A DNA stretch of 64,000 nucleotides, taken from NCBI RefSeq assembly GCF_002368195.1, contig NZ_AP018178.1:3492791-3556790 (forward strand). The letters are read 5' to 3'. Source of the stretch: Calothrix sp. NIES-2100 (GTDB taxonomy: Bacteria > Cyanobacteriota > Cyanobacteriia > Cyanobacteriales > Nostocaceae). Positions 1 through 9,383 of this stretch are shown here, piece by piece. The notes beneath the pieces were generated by a model that was not told where the DNA came from, did not search any database, and saw only the letters and a program-made list of their open reading frames with translations. Numbering within the stretch: the stretch's first letter is position 1; each line of letters begins with the position of its first letter. The translations under genes were made by a program, and so were the position numbers.

Positions 1-60
1 TTTGCTTGGGGGACAGCCAATTTTTGAAATATCCAATAAATTTGTAGTGCGTAAAGCCTT

Positions 61-194
61 CTCCTAGCGGAGACGCTGCGCGAACGGCATAGCTTCGCTT
101 AACGCGTAGCGTGTCCGTTGGCGCAGCCTCCCGCAGGGAAGGACAAACGTCTCGGAAGCTGGTGATCATTCATCGAGCAAGATGCTCGCACTAC
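61..194. repeat. Interspersed GC-rich repeat, copy A
   Basis: GC-rich sequence with nested palindromes. Positions 103-149 are repeated essentially base for base at 11423-11469, and both copies end in the same short tail (GCTCGCACTAC). No ORF is conserved across it. It behaves like the dispersed non-coding repeats of filamentous cyanobacteria, a MITE or repetitive palindrome. I see no transposase. Confidence 0.75.
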
Positions 195-232
195 CGAATA
201 TAGGTAATTTATTTTTTGTCAGTCCCTTGGCG

Positions 233-393
233 ATGCGATCGCATTGTTACTCGATACAATGGCATTGTCATTGGATACAATGGCATTGTCACCCGATGCA
301 ATGGCATTGTCATTGGATACAATGGCATTGTCACGGGATGCGATCGCATTGTTACTCGATACAATGGCATTGTCACCCGATGCAATGGCATTG
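233..393. repeat. 21-bp tandem repeat array, eight units
   Basis: The heptamer GCATTGT, or its start, recurs exactly every 21 bases at 241, 262, 283, 304, 325, 346, 367 and 388. Most units hold the palindrome CAATGGCATTG. Two hold a HIP1-like GCGATCGCATTG instead. Because 21 is divisible by three, several frames stay open as seven-residue repeats, but there is no credible start or ribosome-binding site, so I treat it as non-coding. Confidence 0.85.
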
Positions 394-453
394 GGAACAT
401 CCAATTTTTGAAATACCCAATAAATATGATGTCCGCCTAATTACCCTTAATAT

Positions 454-527
454 GTCATTGCGAGCGGAACGAGTGGAGCGAAGCAATCACAAGGACTCTG
501 CGATTGCTTCACTTCGTTCGCAATGAC
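454..527. repeat. Inverted repeat, GTCATTGCGAGCG type
   Basis: Long imperfect hairpin beginning GTCATTGCGAGCG and ending CGCAATGAC. A close relative lies at 11258-11322, and a decayed half-copy at about 586-630. The two copies differ mainly by small indels in the arms. This is a dispersed palindromic repeat of unknown function. It could form a strong RNA hairpin if transcribed. Confidence 0.75.
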
Positions 528-648
528 GGGCATTTGAACGGACATGATATCACTCTTCGTTGGAGATTTTGCGATTGCTACTCTTCGAGAACGACTTCGT
601 CGAACGCTTGGCTCGCAATGACATACAAAAAAGTGGGATGCTCCCGAT

Positions 649-682
649 GCGATGTCTACGACAAGCCGCTCCGCGTCTACGC
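649..682. repeat. Dispersed repeat starting GCGATGTCTACG
   Basis: A 34-bp repeat running GCGATGTCTACG to CGCGTCTACGC. A related copy sits inside the TPR-CHAT gene at about 32535-32571, reading in the opposite direction, and a decayed one near 12715-12735. It lies just past the stop codon of the first histidine kinase. Confidence 0.55.
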
Positions 683-711
683 ACTATAGGAAGCGAAGTT
701 TGGCGAAAATG

Positions 712-3219
712 TCAAACAAGCGGTAATGTGAACCAAAAAGTTAAACCGCGTTTGCGGTGACTAATAATCCCAATTTCGCCGCCATGTGCTTGGATCACTT
801 GTCGGCTGAGATACATTTTTAAGGCAATACTTGTAGAACAACAAGCTTGTGGTTCAGGGATGTACAAATCGAAGAGGCGATCGCACTCTAGTTTGCTCAT
901 GGATATACCATTATCTTCAACGAGAGTGCGAATCATGTCACCTTCAACTTTGGTTTTGATGGTAAAACTTAGTCCTGGGGGATTGTTCTGCAAACTATAT
1001 GCAAATATATTGGCTACAACTTTTTGTAACCGAGTTGGATCTGCCATGACGAAGGGTAAATCGTCAGGTACTAAGTTATTCAAAGTTGCTTGATTTTGGT
1101 TGAGCATGGGCTGCAAGTCTTTAATAATCAAGCCTAGCAGCGTGTTAAAATGTACTAGCTCGCGGCGGAGATTAATTCCTTGACCTTGGCAACTATGAAT
1201 TTCTAACAAGGAGTCAAGCATCCCTAGTTGACGATCGTTACCTTGAATCATGCGTTCAATAACTGAACGAGATACGGAAATGAAAGATTGGGAATTAGGG
1301 GTTCGGTGTGAGCCTGATTCTTTACCTAATTCCCACTCACCAGTCCCCAAGGACGGAGTTTTGAGTAAATTTTTCAGCACCATTAAGTTACCCATCACCG
1401 CAGTGCGCAAATCATGGGCTACGGTATGCAACACCACATCTTTAACACGTTGCATTGCTTCTAGTTCCTGCATTTTCTGCTGTAGTTGGGCAGTGCGTTC
1501 TTCTACCTGGCGTTCTAAATTAGTATTAAGTGTGGCTAGTTCTTGGTAAAGTCGAGCTTGTTGAATCGCGATCGCTAATTGCTCTGACATTTGCTGTAGC
1601 AAATCAATTTCTATTGTTTGCCATTCACGAGGCCCGGAACATTGATTAGCAATTAACGCCCCATATAATTCATTATTGAGCATAATCGGTACAGCCAAGG
1701 TAGCCCGCGTCTGGAATTGTTGATAATGTGCCCTTAATTTGGGAGATACGACGATTTTGTTAACATCTTCGACTAACCGCAAACGATTAGTTATGAGGAG
1801 ATTTTTTAATTCTTGGAGATAAGTTTCATCATCAGTAGTCCAACCCAAGACGGCGGGATATTGGGGATTGACTGATTCAGCAACAGTTTTGGCTCCCCCT
1901 TTGGGATCGTTGAGACCAATAAATACTCGGTCTGCTTGCAAAAATTGCCGGACTTCGGTTACAGTAGTTTGGAGAATTTGGTCTAAGTTGAGGGAAGAGC
2001 GGATTCGCGCTAAAGTTTCTGTTAACAAGCGATCGCGCTGGGCAGAGAGACGCAATTGGGCTTCTACCTGTTTGCGTTCGGTAATGTCGTGAGTGACTGC
2101 AAGAATGCAGGGGATATCATCTAAATCAATTATTTCGGCTGAAACCAACGCTGTAATTAGTTTTCCTGATTTAGAGCGAAATTCCATTTCTAGGTTGCGC
2201 ACAAAGCCTGTCATCCGCAACTCTTGCAATAATTTCAGGCGATCGCGCTTGTCTACCCACAAATTTAATTCAAAAGCCGTGCGCCCAATCACTTCATCTC
2301 GCTCAAAATCTGCAAGTCTGATAAAACTATCGTTAACTTCTATGTAGCGTCCTTCTTGCAAAGTGCTGAGGGTAATGGCATTGGGACTGCAACGAAAAGC
2401 TTTAGCATACTTTTGCGCGAGACTTTGCAATTTAGCTTCTCCTTGTTTGCGTTCTGTAATATCTCGGACTATTGCTAAGACTTCATCTGTACCACTGACT
2501 ACCAACCGCGCTTCATAATCTCGAATTCCCAAAGGCGTTGGTAATTGATATTCCAAGGTTTGCAAATTCTCTTCATCCAAAGTTTTGGCGATCGCTTCCT
2601 GGCTAATCACAGCCACATCAGGTGGTAAGATATCTTCTAAATTTTTGCCGACTATCTCTTCTCTAGGAAGCACAATACTTGTATCATCGTCTTTTAAATC
2701 TAGATATTCACCATCACGGCTGAGGCGAAACATCAAATCGGGAATCGCATTTAAAATTGCTTCATAGCGCATCTGGCTGTGGCGCAACTGTTCTTCTGCT
2801 TGTTTGCGTTCGGTAATATCCATTACCAAACCTTCCCAAAGTAAGTCACCATTAGCTTGTTGTTCTAGTTGGGAAGCACCTTGAATCCACTTAATTTTGC
2901 CGCTAGGTGTAATGATGCGACCTGACCAACGCCAAGGTGATAAAGTAGCTTTAGCAACATCTACAGATTCTGCTAAGGCTTTCACATCCTGTGGATGAAC
3001 CAGTTGATGCAAAACCTGCAAATCTGCTTGAATAACTTCTGGTTCTAACTCATATAGTTGGCGACAACCAGAACTTACATACATCACAAACTCCGAACCA
3101 TCCCGCCGTTGCAGGACTTGGAAAATCATTCCCGGTAAATTAGCAGCAATTTTTTCCAACAAAGTTAGAGTCCCATGTGGAAAATCTGGTTTATGCAGTA
3201 ATTTTACAGTTTCATCCAC
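712..3219 (-). CDS. PAS-PAS-PAS-GAF sensor histidine kinase with degenerate ATPase
   Basis: Cytoplasmic multi-sensor histidine kinase of 835 residues. Visible order: PAS/PAC at about 20-140, 145-262 and 265-390 (each ending in an ITERKQ motif), GAF at about 400-555, coiled coil 560-600, HisKA with the phospho-acceptor in VAHDLRTAV (His602), then a HATPase-like region 690-835. The ATPase end is degenerate: the N box reads ANIFAYSLQNN, G1 is DNGIS rather than DNGxG, and the GxGLGL lid is missing. Autophosphorylation is therefore doubtful; it may serve as a phosphotransfer partner or pseudokinase. About 28 residues (621-650) between the HisKA helices come from an inverted-repeat insertion. The start is GTG; an ATG four bases inside is out of frame. 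It is last in a same-strand run of three signalling genes. Confidence 0.85.
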   Translation of the reverse strand: MDETVKLLHKPDFPHGTLTLLEKIAANLPGMIFQVLQRRDGSEFVMYVSSGCRQLYELEPEVIQADLQVLHQLVHPQDVKALAESVDVAKATLSPWRWSGRIITPSGKIKWIQGASQLEQQANGDLLWEGLVMDITERKQAEEQLRHSQMRYEAILNAIPDLMFRLSRDGEYLDLKDDDTSIVLPREEIVGKNLEDILPPDVAVISQEAIAKTLDEENLQTLEYQLPTPLGIRDYEARLVVSGTDEVLAIVRDITERKQGEAKLQSLAQKYAKAFRCSPNAITLSTLQEGRYIEVNDSFIRLADFERDEVIGRTAFELNLWVDKRDRLKLLQELRMTGFVRNLEMEFRSKSGKLITALVSAEIIDLDDIPCILAVTHDITERKQVEAQLRLSAQRDRLLTETLARIRSSLNLDQILQTTVTEVRQFLQADRVFIGLNDPKGGAKTVAESVNPQYPAVLGWTTDDETYLQELKNLLITNRLRLVEDVNKIVVSPKLRAHYQQFQTRATLAVPIMLNNELYGALIANQCSGPREWQTIEIDLLQQMSEQLAIAIQQARLYQELATLNTNLERQVEERTAQLQQKMQELEAMQRVKDVVLHTVAHDLRTAVMGNLMVLKNLLKTPSLGTGEWELGKESGSHRTPNSQSFISVSRSVIERMIQGNDRQLGMLDSLLEIHSCQGQGINLRRELVHFNTLLGLIIKDLQPMLNQNQATLNNLVPDDLPFVMADPTRLQKVVANIFAYSLQNNPPGLSFTIKTKVEGDMIRTLVEDNGISMSKLECDRLFDLYIPEPQACCSTSIALKMYLSRQVIQAHGGEIGIISHRKRGLTFWFTLPLV
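1290..1334. repeat. Inverted repeat inside the histidine kinase gene
   Basis: A perfect 10-bp inverted repeat (GGGAATTAGG at 1290-1299, CCTAATTCCC at 1325-1334) lies inside the kinase reading frame and encodes the extra segment at about 621-650. Base composition and wording resemble the intergenic repeats of this window rather than HisKA coding sequence. The insertion keeps the frame. Confidence 0.6.
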
Positions 3220-3395
3220 TTTTTATGCCTTTGTAAAGCCAGCAACTAATCTGATTGTGGCAATTGTTGCCATCTTGACAATTTTGATGCTGCAAAAATC
3301 ATCACTGTCAACTGCAAAACTGCTCCTTATTTCAGAGTAATTCTGGTTGCGGCGATCGCATTCACCCAATCGGGTTATTTATTAGTTAATATTAG

Positions 3396-3438
3396 TCAAC
3401 AGTCAACCGTCAATAGTCAACAGTCAACCGTCAACAGT
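3396..3438. repeat. Heptanucleotide tandem repeat (STRR)
   Basis: Seven-base units of the CAGTCAA/CCGTCAA type, about six copies, in the 204-bp gap between two kinase genes. It overlaps the last codons of the upstream gene. It matches the short tandemly repeated repetitive sequences known from Calothrix and Anabaena. Confidence 0.7.
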
Positions 3439-4557
3439 TAAAATTGGTAAACTAATATTTATAGTTGTTTCCTGTTTATAGACACTGGAAATGGAGAATT
3501 GCCCACCACAACGTTCGACGATTTTTTTGACCAAGTTTAAGCCCATGCCTAAGCCTTGCTGTTCATAGGTTTTGCGTTCAAACTGCATGAAAGCACCGAT
3601 TTTCGAGATCTGTTCTGCTGTCATACCCCGTCCCCAATTATGAACATAGACATTGAGCATTCCTGTCCCTACCTGACTACTGATCGTTATGGCTGTGCCA
3701 GTCTGGGAGAATTTGAGCGCATTATCGACTAGTTCATCAAGGATCATCGCTAGATATTGAGCTGATATTGACACCTCAGCTTCTTCGATTGCAAACATGA
3801 GATCCTGGCTGCGATTAACACTGCGAGCCAGAGATTGCAAAGGTGGGGCGATCGCTACTATAGAAAACTTAGTTGACTGAGGTTTAATAATATGCTTTTG
3901 GTGTGTTGATAGCTCTAATTCTAAAGAGATCAATAATTTTTGCGTTAATTTTTCCAGGCGACGAGCAGATTCATCTGCCAAGCCTAAAAGTTCACGGATT
4001 TCCGCAGTATCCATGTTCTCGAGATCTGCCATGAGTAGGCTGATGGTGCCGACTATGCCATATAGTGGTGTATTGAGTTCATGGGGTAAAGTAGCAGCTA
4101 AGTTACCACGTAGCTCATTGAGGGTATTTTCCAAGACTTTGATGCTATTAGCTTGGATATTCGATAAGCTTTGGATATTATCGTACTGTTGCTTAATTCT
4201 GAGCATGGAATGAATGCGTGCCCGTAGTTCCACCGAATTCACAGGTTTACTAATGAAGTCTTCAGCACCTGATTTCAGACAACGAGCGAGGTCTTCTTTG
4301 CTGTTGAGAGCAGTCACCATGATGATGGGAACTGGTTGCCATTGGGGCATGGCTTTAATTTGCCGACAGACTTCGATGCCATCCATTTCCGGCATCATGA
4401 CATCGAGCAAAATCACATCTGGCTGAAATACGTTGAGAGAGGCGATCGCAACTTGACCACTAGCAGCATAGTGCAGCAAATAATTTTGCTCGTTTAAAAG
4501 TGTTTCAATAACATCAAAGTTATCGGGTTCATCGTCAATTACTAAAATCGAGGGCAT
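3424..4557 (-). CDS. Receiver-histidine kinase hybrid
   Basis: A 377-residue protein with an N-terminal receiver and a C-terminal kinase, the reverse of usual hybrids. The receiver (1-120) has the acidic pair DDE at 8-10, phospho-acceptor Asp52 in LLDVMMPEMDG and Lys104 in ISKPV. HisKA has PHELNTPLYG (His159). HATPase_c has DNALKFS, NWGRGM and GLGMGLNLVKKI, so it looks catalytically complete. It has no membrane segment. It lies 37 bp downstream of the 1396-residue kinase gene, whose own receiver could pass phosphate within one relay. The ATG start follows directly from the operon spacing. The last codons run into a heptanucleotide repeat. Likely a phytochrome-independent cytoplasmic relay kinase; its signal is unknown. 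Confidence 0.88.
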   Translation of the reverse strand: MPSILVIDDEPDNFDVIETLLNEQNYLLHYAASGQVAIASLNVFQPDVILLDVMMPEMDGIEVCRQIKAMPQWQPVPIIMVTALNSKEDLARCLKSGAEDFISKPVNSVELRARIHSMLRIKQQYDNIQSLSNIQANSIKVLENTLNELRGNLAATLPHELNTPLYGIVGTISLLMADLENMDTAEIRELLGLADESARRLEKLTQKLLISLELELSTHQKHIIKPQSTKFSIVAIAPPLQSLARSVNRSQDLMFAIEEAEVSISAQYLAMILDELVDNALKFSQTGTAITISSQVGTGMLNVYVHNWGRGMTAEQISKIGAFMQFERKTYEQQGLGMGLNLVKKIVERCGGQFSISSVYKQETTINISLPILTVDG

Positions 4558-4594
4558 AAAGGGAACAGGGAAACTATGTATGTATTAATTTTGT

Positions 4595-7500
4595 TTAGGT
4601 ACTTAACAGATCTTGAATAGTGGAGGCCAATTGTTTAAGCTTCACAGGTTTACTCAGGTAGTCGTTAGCTCCCGCTTCTAAACAGCGATCGCGATCGCCT
4701 GTCATTGCCAATGCTGTGAGCGCCACAATCGGAATATCAACCAATTGAGGATCGTGGCGAATTTGTCTTATGGCTTCTAGACCATCCATTCCCGGCATTT
4801 GGATATCCATCAAAATCAAGTCAGGCTGGTGCTTTGTAGTTAGGTCGATGGCTTCTTGACCATTATTTGCCAACAGAATACAGTAGCCTTTGGCTTTGAG
4901 GTAGCTAGAAACTGTACTGATATTAGCTTCATTATCTTCTACTAGCAAGATCAGGGGGGCATGGCTTGGGGTTGTTTCGGCAGTTGGGGAATCGAGTTCT
5001 GGAGTAGTGCCTGGTTTATGATTCGATGAAAGCAGACAAGCATAGGTAGAAGGTAGCTCGATAGTGAAGCAACTGCCTACACCCAGTTCACTGGTTAGTC
5101 CCACCCTACCGCCGTGGAGTTCAACAATTCGCTTCACCAATGTTAGTCCCAAGCCTGTACCCGCATATTGACGATTCAAGGCACTATCGATTTGGATAAA
5201 GGGCTGAAATAGTTTATTGATATTCTCTAGCGAGATGCCAATACCTGTATCTCTCACGGCAATTTGCAGGAAGTTTTGCCCTGGGATATCGGTAATGGCT
5301 ATGTCGGGGGAAATTTGCTGAACTTCTAGGGTAATGCTTCCTGCTTGGGGGGTGAATTTGACTGCATTGTTGAGCAAGTTAATTAACACCTGACGAATAC
5401 GTCGTTCATCCACGAGTAGATCTGGTAGATTGTGCTGAAGTTTAATGTCAAGCTGAATTCCTTTTTGCAATGCCTGCTGTTTGATAAACGCTAGACTGGA
5501 TTGGCACAGATGAGCCGCCGAAACTAAGGTGCAATTCAGTGTGATCTGTCCTGCTTCTATTTTTGCCACATCAAGGATATCGTTGATCAACTCCAGCAAA
5601 TGAGAGCCGCTGCGCTCAATGGTTTCCAAGGCTTTGAGTTGATTCTCGTTGACGATGCCAAAAACTCCCTCTTGTAGCCCTTCGCTCATGCCGAGAATGG
5701 CGTTGAGGGGGGTGCGGAGTTCGTGGCTCATGCTGGCCAGGAATTCATCTTTGAGGCGGGTGGCGTGGGCGAGTTCTTGGTTAGAAAATGCCAGTTGTTG
5801 ATTACTCTGGGTAAGTTTTGCTTCTGTATGCTGATGTTCTTTGAGTTCTTGCTGTAATTGCTCATAGAGATTCGCTTGTTGAATGGCGATCGCTAACTGG
5901 TTGGCAAGTTGCTGGGTAAAATCAATTTCTGACTGCTCCCAGTGGCGAGTTGTGCCACATTGATGAACGCACAGCAAACCCCACAACTCATCACCGCAGA
6001 GCAGCGGCATAATCAAATTGGCACGCACCTGAAACTGAGCCAGGATATCAGTGTGGCAAGTTGTCATCCCCGCGTTATAAATATCATCAACAACATAAGA
6101 CCTACCCAAGGCATAGAGAGATGAATAGTTTTCGCCAAAGCAGTGGTCATGTACCCGAATCGCCATCACTGAGGGAAACCCCTCTAAAACCGATTCAGCC
6201 ACAAATTCGCCATCATCAAAGTTGGATTCGGGATAAAACTTGAAAATGCCCACCCGATCAGACTGAATCACTTGCCGGATTTCGTGACAAGCGGTATCGA
6301 AAATGGTCTGGAGGTCTAGGGATTGACGAATCTTCTGGGTGATTTCTCGCAGCAGTTTTTCTCGCTCTATTTGTTGGCGAATAATTTCTTCAGCTTTTTT
6401 GCGCTTGCTAATATCCACTACTACACAAATAGTTTGATCGTCTGAGCCTGGGAGGATTGCCGCTCCTATTAGGACAGGAATCCTGCTGCCATCCTGGCGA
6501 TAATATTCTTTTTCCCAGGGATCGATCTCGCCATGTTCCATCAGATGCATCATCGCGGCAAAATCAGCGGGGACATGTTCAACTGGTGTCAATGCTTGCC
6601 AATTAATTGCCCCAGTATTGAATTCTTCCCTGGTGTAGCCCAGCATCTGTAAAAAGTGATCGTTGGTATCGATAATTTTCCCCTGAAAATCGGCAAAGAT
6701 CATCCCGACTACATGGGAATCAAACATCCGACGGAACCGGATTTCACTGCTTTGCAGGGCGAGTTCAGCTCGTTTCTTGTCGCTAATATCAAAGTGGACT
6801 CCAATCATACTCTCGGCATTACCCTGGGCATCTCGCACCACCACCCCATAGGCTTTAATAAAGCGGATGCTGCCATCGGGATGTACGAGCCGAAACTCAG
6901 TATCGTATTCTGCCTGTCCTAAAAGTGTCTGCTGGAGCAATGTTTCTGTGGGTGTACGGTCATCGGGATGTAGCACATTTTTCCAAATTTCGTAGGACAG
7001 ATGAGAATCAGATGTTTTTGTCATACCATACAGCTCGTACATCCGCTCATCCCAAAGGATGGTGTTCTGTAAAATGTCCCAGTCCCAACAGCCGATCCCT
7101 CCAGATTTCAGGGACAATGCCAAGCGCTCCGATATTTTTTGGAGTTGGGCTTCTCGTTCTTGGAGTTTAGCTGTGCGTTCTTGGACTTTGGCTTCTAGGT
7201 CTTGATTGAGGGTGATATAACGCTGTTCGCTCTGTTGCAGTCGCTCTGACTTTTGCTGAAGCTTGATCAGTTGCTCTTGCAATTTTTGGTAGATAGTAGC
7301 TTGCTGAAGGGCGATCGCCAGATGTACTGATAAGGCTTGCAGCAGTTCAACTTCTTCAGGCTGCCACTGGCGGGGGTGCTGGCTTTCGCTGACATTGAGT
7401 AAGCCCCACAGTTGATCGCCACACATAAGTGGTACTAAAATTTTGGCTCGCGTCTGGAGGCGGATCAGCATCTCCCGGTGACAGTCTGTCATTTCGGTCG

Positions 7501-8785
7501 TGTAGATATCTGGCACAACACGAATCAACCCCTGACGATAAATTTCCCTGTAGTTGTGGCTCATGCAGGTTTCTTTAATTTGTTCGCCCAGCAGCGACAT
7601 GGACGAGTTGGTGGATTCTGCCACGACGATGGTTTGCCAATCTGCCTCAAACCGCCAAATGTTGACGCGATCGCAACCTAACAATTGCCGCAACTGCTCC
7701 ACAGTCGTGTCCAGAATGGTTTGCAAACTTAGAGACGAGCGAATTTGCATGGCGAGAGCGGATACCATTTTCTCCCGACCTACCTTAGCCTTGAGGGCGG
7801 CTGTCCGGGCTGCAACTTGTTGCTCTAGTTCAACGGTGCGAGTTTCCAGCAGTTGAACCTTCTCATTCTCTAACCGCACCACCTTTTGTGACAAAATCTG
7901 TGCCAGTTTATATATCTCCAAAGGGTTGAGGGCTTGCAGCAAACTGCTTTGAGTAACAATACCTAATAGCTCACCCCGCTCACCTGTCACCGCCAAATGA
8001 CGAATCAAGCGCTGCTCCATGATCTCCTGTACGGCCCACAGCGAATCATTGGGTCTAACGGCAAAAATCGGCGTACTCATCACCGTCTGAGCCAGATAGG
8101 TTGCCAGTTTCAAGCCCAAGGACTGAAACTGCACAATATCCCCCTCGGTGACAATTCCCACCGGAATTTGCTCTTGGTTGGCGGGGCTATCACTGGGTTG
8201 CACAATCATCACACAACTGACCCTGTTTTCTGTCATCCGTTGGGCGATCGCCAGCATAGAACTATCTGGCGCAGCACAAATCACCTCACTTGTCATCACC
8301 TCCAACACCAGCCGCAACCGCAACAGATCCACAGGGCGAGAGATTTGCCGCAGACTTTCATTAGTTAGTAGCCCCACCACCCGATCCTGCTCGTCTAAAA
8401 TAGGTAAGTGGCGAATGCGGTACTGCTGGAGTAAATTAACCGCAGAAAATAAATCGGTGAACTCAAACTCATGCAAGGTGATGACTGGAGAGATCATCAC
8501 CTCCCGAATCGCCAAATTCTCCAAAAAACGCTGCTGGGCACACAAGCGCACCACATCCCGCTCTGTGAAGATACCTAGCAACTTCCCCTCTTCCACTACC
8601 AACACACAACTTGATCGTGCTTCTAGATGGAGTTCATCTAGTTTCGTAGCATTACAGATAGCCCTCACGCCGCTCATTTGGGCGATCGCGTCCATCACCA
8701 TCGTATCCAGTTTAACTACCAGGGGATCGCGGACAATCGCAGACTTCAGTTCTGATGCGGTGAGAGGCATTGTGTGGTTAAACAT
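4595..8785 (-). CDS. CBS(4)-GAF-PAS-PAS-GAF-histidine kinase-receiver hybrid
   Basis: A very large soluble hybrid kinase (1396 residues). Four CBS repeats in two Bateman modules fill about 10-300 (for example GIFTERDVVR, GLLTNESL, GIVTEGDIV, GIVTQSSLL) and probably bind adenine nucleotides. Then come a coiled coil, GAF at about 345-490, coiled coil, PAS at about 555-680 and 690-810, GAF at about 825-975, HisKA with SHELRTPLNAILG, HATPase_c with NLLNNAVKF, DTGIGIS and GTGLGLTLV, and a C-terminal receiver with LILMDIQMPGMDG and YLSKPVK. All catalytic motifs look intact. The GAF domains resemble cyanobacterial phytochrome-like GAFs but show no obvious bilin-binding Cys. It is first in a three-gene minus-strand run. 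An internal ATG at 8770 is a possible alternative start. Confidence 0.88.
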   Translation of the reverse strand: MFNHTMPLTASELKSAIVRDPLVVKLDTMVMDAIAQMSGVRAICNATKLDELHLEARSSCVLVVEEGKLLGIFTERDVVRLCAQQRFLENLAIREVMISPVITLHEFEFTDLFSAVNLLQQYRIRHLPILDEQDRVVGLLTNESLRQISRPVDLLRLRLVLEVMTSEVICAAPDSSMLAIAQRMTENRVSCVMIVQPSDSPANQEQIPVGIVTEGDIVQFQSLGLKLATYLAQTVMSTPIFAVRPNDSLWAVQEIMEQRLIRHLAVTGERGELLGIVTQSSLLQALNPLEIYKLAQILSQKVVRLENEKVQLLETRTVELEQQVAARTAALKAKVGREKMVSALAMQIRSSLSLQTILDTTVEQLRQLLGCDRVNIWRFEADWQTIVVAESTNSSMSLLGEQIKETCMSHNYREIYRQGLIRVVPDIYTTEMTDCHREMLIRLQTRAKILVPLMCGDQLWGLLNVSESQHPRQWQPEEVELLQALSVHLAIALQQATIYQKLQEQLIKLQQKSERLQQSEQRYITLNQDLEAKVQERTAKLQEREAQLQKISERLALSLKSGGIGCWDWDILQNTILWDERMYELYGMTKTSDSHLSYEIWKNVLHPDDRTPTETLLQQTLLGQAEYDTEFRLVHPDGSIRFIKAYGVVVRDAQGNAESMIGVHFDISDKKRAELALQSSEIRFRRMFDSHVVGMIFADFQGKIIDTNDHFLQMLGYTREEFNTGAINWQALTPVEHVPADFAAMMHLMEHGEIDPWEKEYYRQDGSRIPVLIGAAILPGSDDQTICVVVDISKRKKAEEIIRQQIEREKLLREITQKIRQSLDLQTIFDTACHEIRQVIQSDRVGIFKFYPESNFDDGEFVAESVLEGFPSVMAIRVHDHCFGENYSSLYALGRSYVVDDIYNAGMTTCHTDILAQFQVRANLIMPLLCGDELWGLLCVHQCGTTRHWEQSEIDFTQQLANQLAIAIQQANLYEQLQQELKEHQHTEAKLTQSNQQLAFSNQELAHATRLKDEFLASMSHELRTPLNAILGMSEGLQEGVFGIVNENQLKALETIERSGSHLLELINDILDVAKIEAGQITLNCTLVSAAHLCQSSLAFIKQQALQKGIQLDIKLQHNLPDLLVDERRIRQVLINLLNNAVKFTPQAGSITLEVQQISPDIAITDIPGQNFLQIAVRDTGIGISLENINKLFQPFIQIDSALNRQYAGTGLGLTLVKRIVELHGGRVGLTSELGVGSCFTIELPSTYACLLSSNHKPGTTPELDSPTAETTPSHAPLILLVEDNEANISTVSSYLKAKGYCILLANNGQEAIDLTTKHQPDLILMDIQMPGMDGLEAIRQIRHDPQLVDIPIVALTALAMTGDRDRCLEAGANDYLSKPVKLKQLASTIQDLLST

Positions 8786-9383
8786 TTATGTAAAGGCGTT
8801 TATGCTTTATTATTCCCGTTAGCAATACACAGGTTATTTAAACCGTAATATTCTTAAATATTGAGATTGTTGGGGTTTAGGGCAGAGCCATAATTTTACA
8901 GTTACAAGTTCGTAATCTGCCAATTATGAATCATTCGTAAAAACATCTATTGTCAGAGTATCTATTACCTAGTGCTATAGAAAAGGGGGATTGTTAATTT
9001 TGAATTTACGCCTAATGTAAATTCAAAACGCTTCTGTGTAATTTGGTGTATCTAAGTCAATACTTTTCGGTTAAGGGGAAAAAGGGGAATGGAAAAAGGG
9101 AAAGAAAAAACCTTTAACCCTTACCCTTTCACCTTTTACCCAAAACCAATTTTAGTTTCAAAACGCTTAACCGAGTAGTATTGGTATCTAAGTAGATTAG
9201 GGTAGATAAATATAAATATAAATATATTAAGAAGGGGAAAAGGATAAAACCTTTACCCTTTTCCCCTTAGCTGTTATTCAGCTAAACTTTAAATAGCTCA
9301 GTTGAATCGTACCTAATTACTGAATTAGGGCATTAACTTTTGTGAATCAACTAGCAGCCAACAGCTTCTGTTGTTAGTTTTGT
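8786..9383. other. Non-coding interval between kinase operon and peptide locus
   Basis: About 600 bp with no supportable gene. It is AT-rich, with two related purine/pyrimidine inverted repeats (about 9075-9140 and 9232-9268). The left end should hold the promoter of the 8785 kinase operon, but I cannot point to convincing -35/-10 boxes. Confidence 0.6.
9232..9268 (-). terminator. Possible terminator of the peptide locus
   Basis: Perfect 12-bp stem (AAGGGGAAAAGG with CCTTTTCCCCTT) and a 13-base loop, 115 bp past the stop of the cysteine-rich gene. The sequence after the stem on the minus strand is A/T-rich but lacks a clean T tract. A decayed copy lies at 9075-9140, so it may simply be a dispersed repeat. 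Confidence 0.35.

Noticed and set aside
233..393. Possible CRISPR array
   Set aside because: Units are contiguous with no unique spacers and no cas genes are present. The same holds for 19699-19925.
182..526. Several overlapping open frames on both strands with seven-residue repeats
   Set aside because: They arise because the 21-bp array is open in several frames; no ribosome-binding site, start or conserved composition supports a gene.
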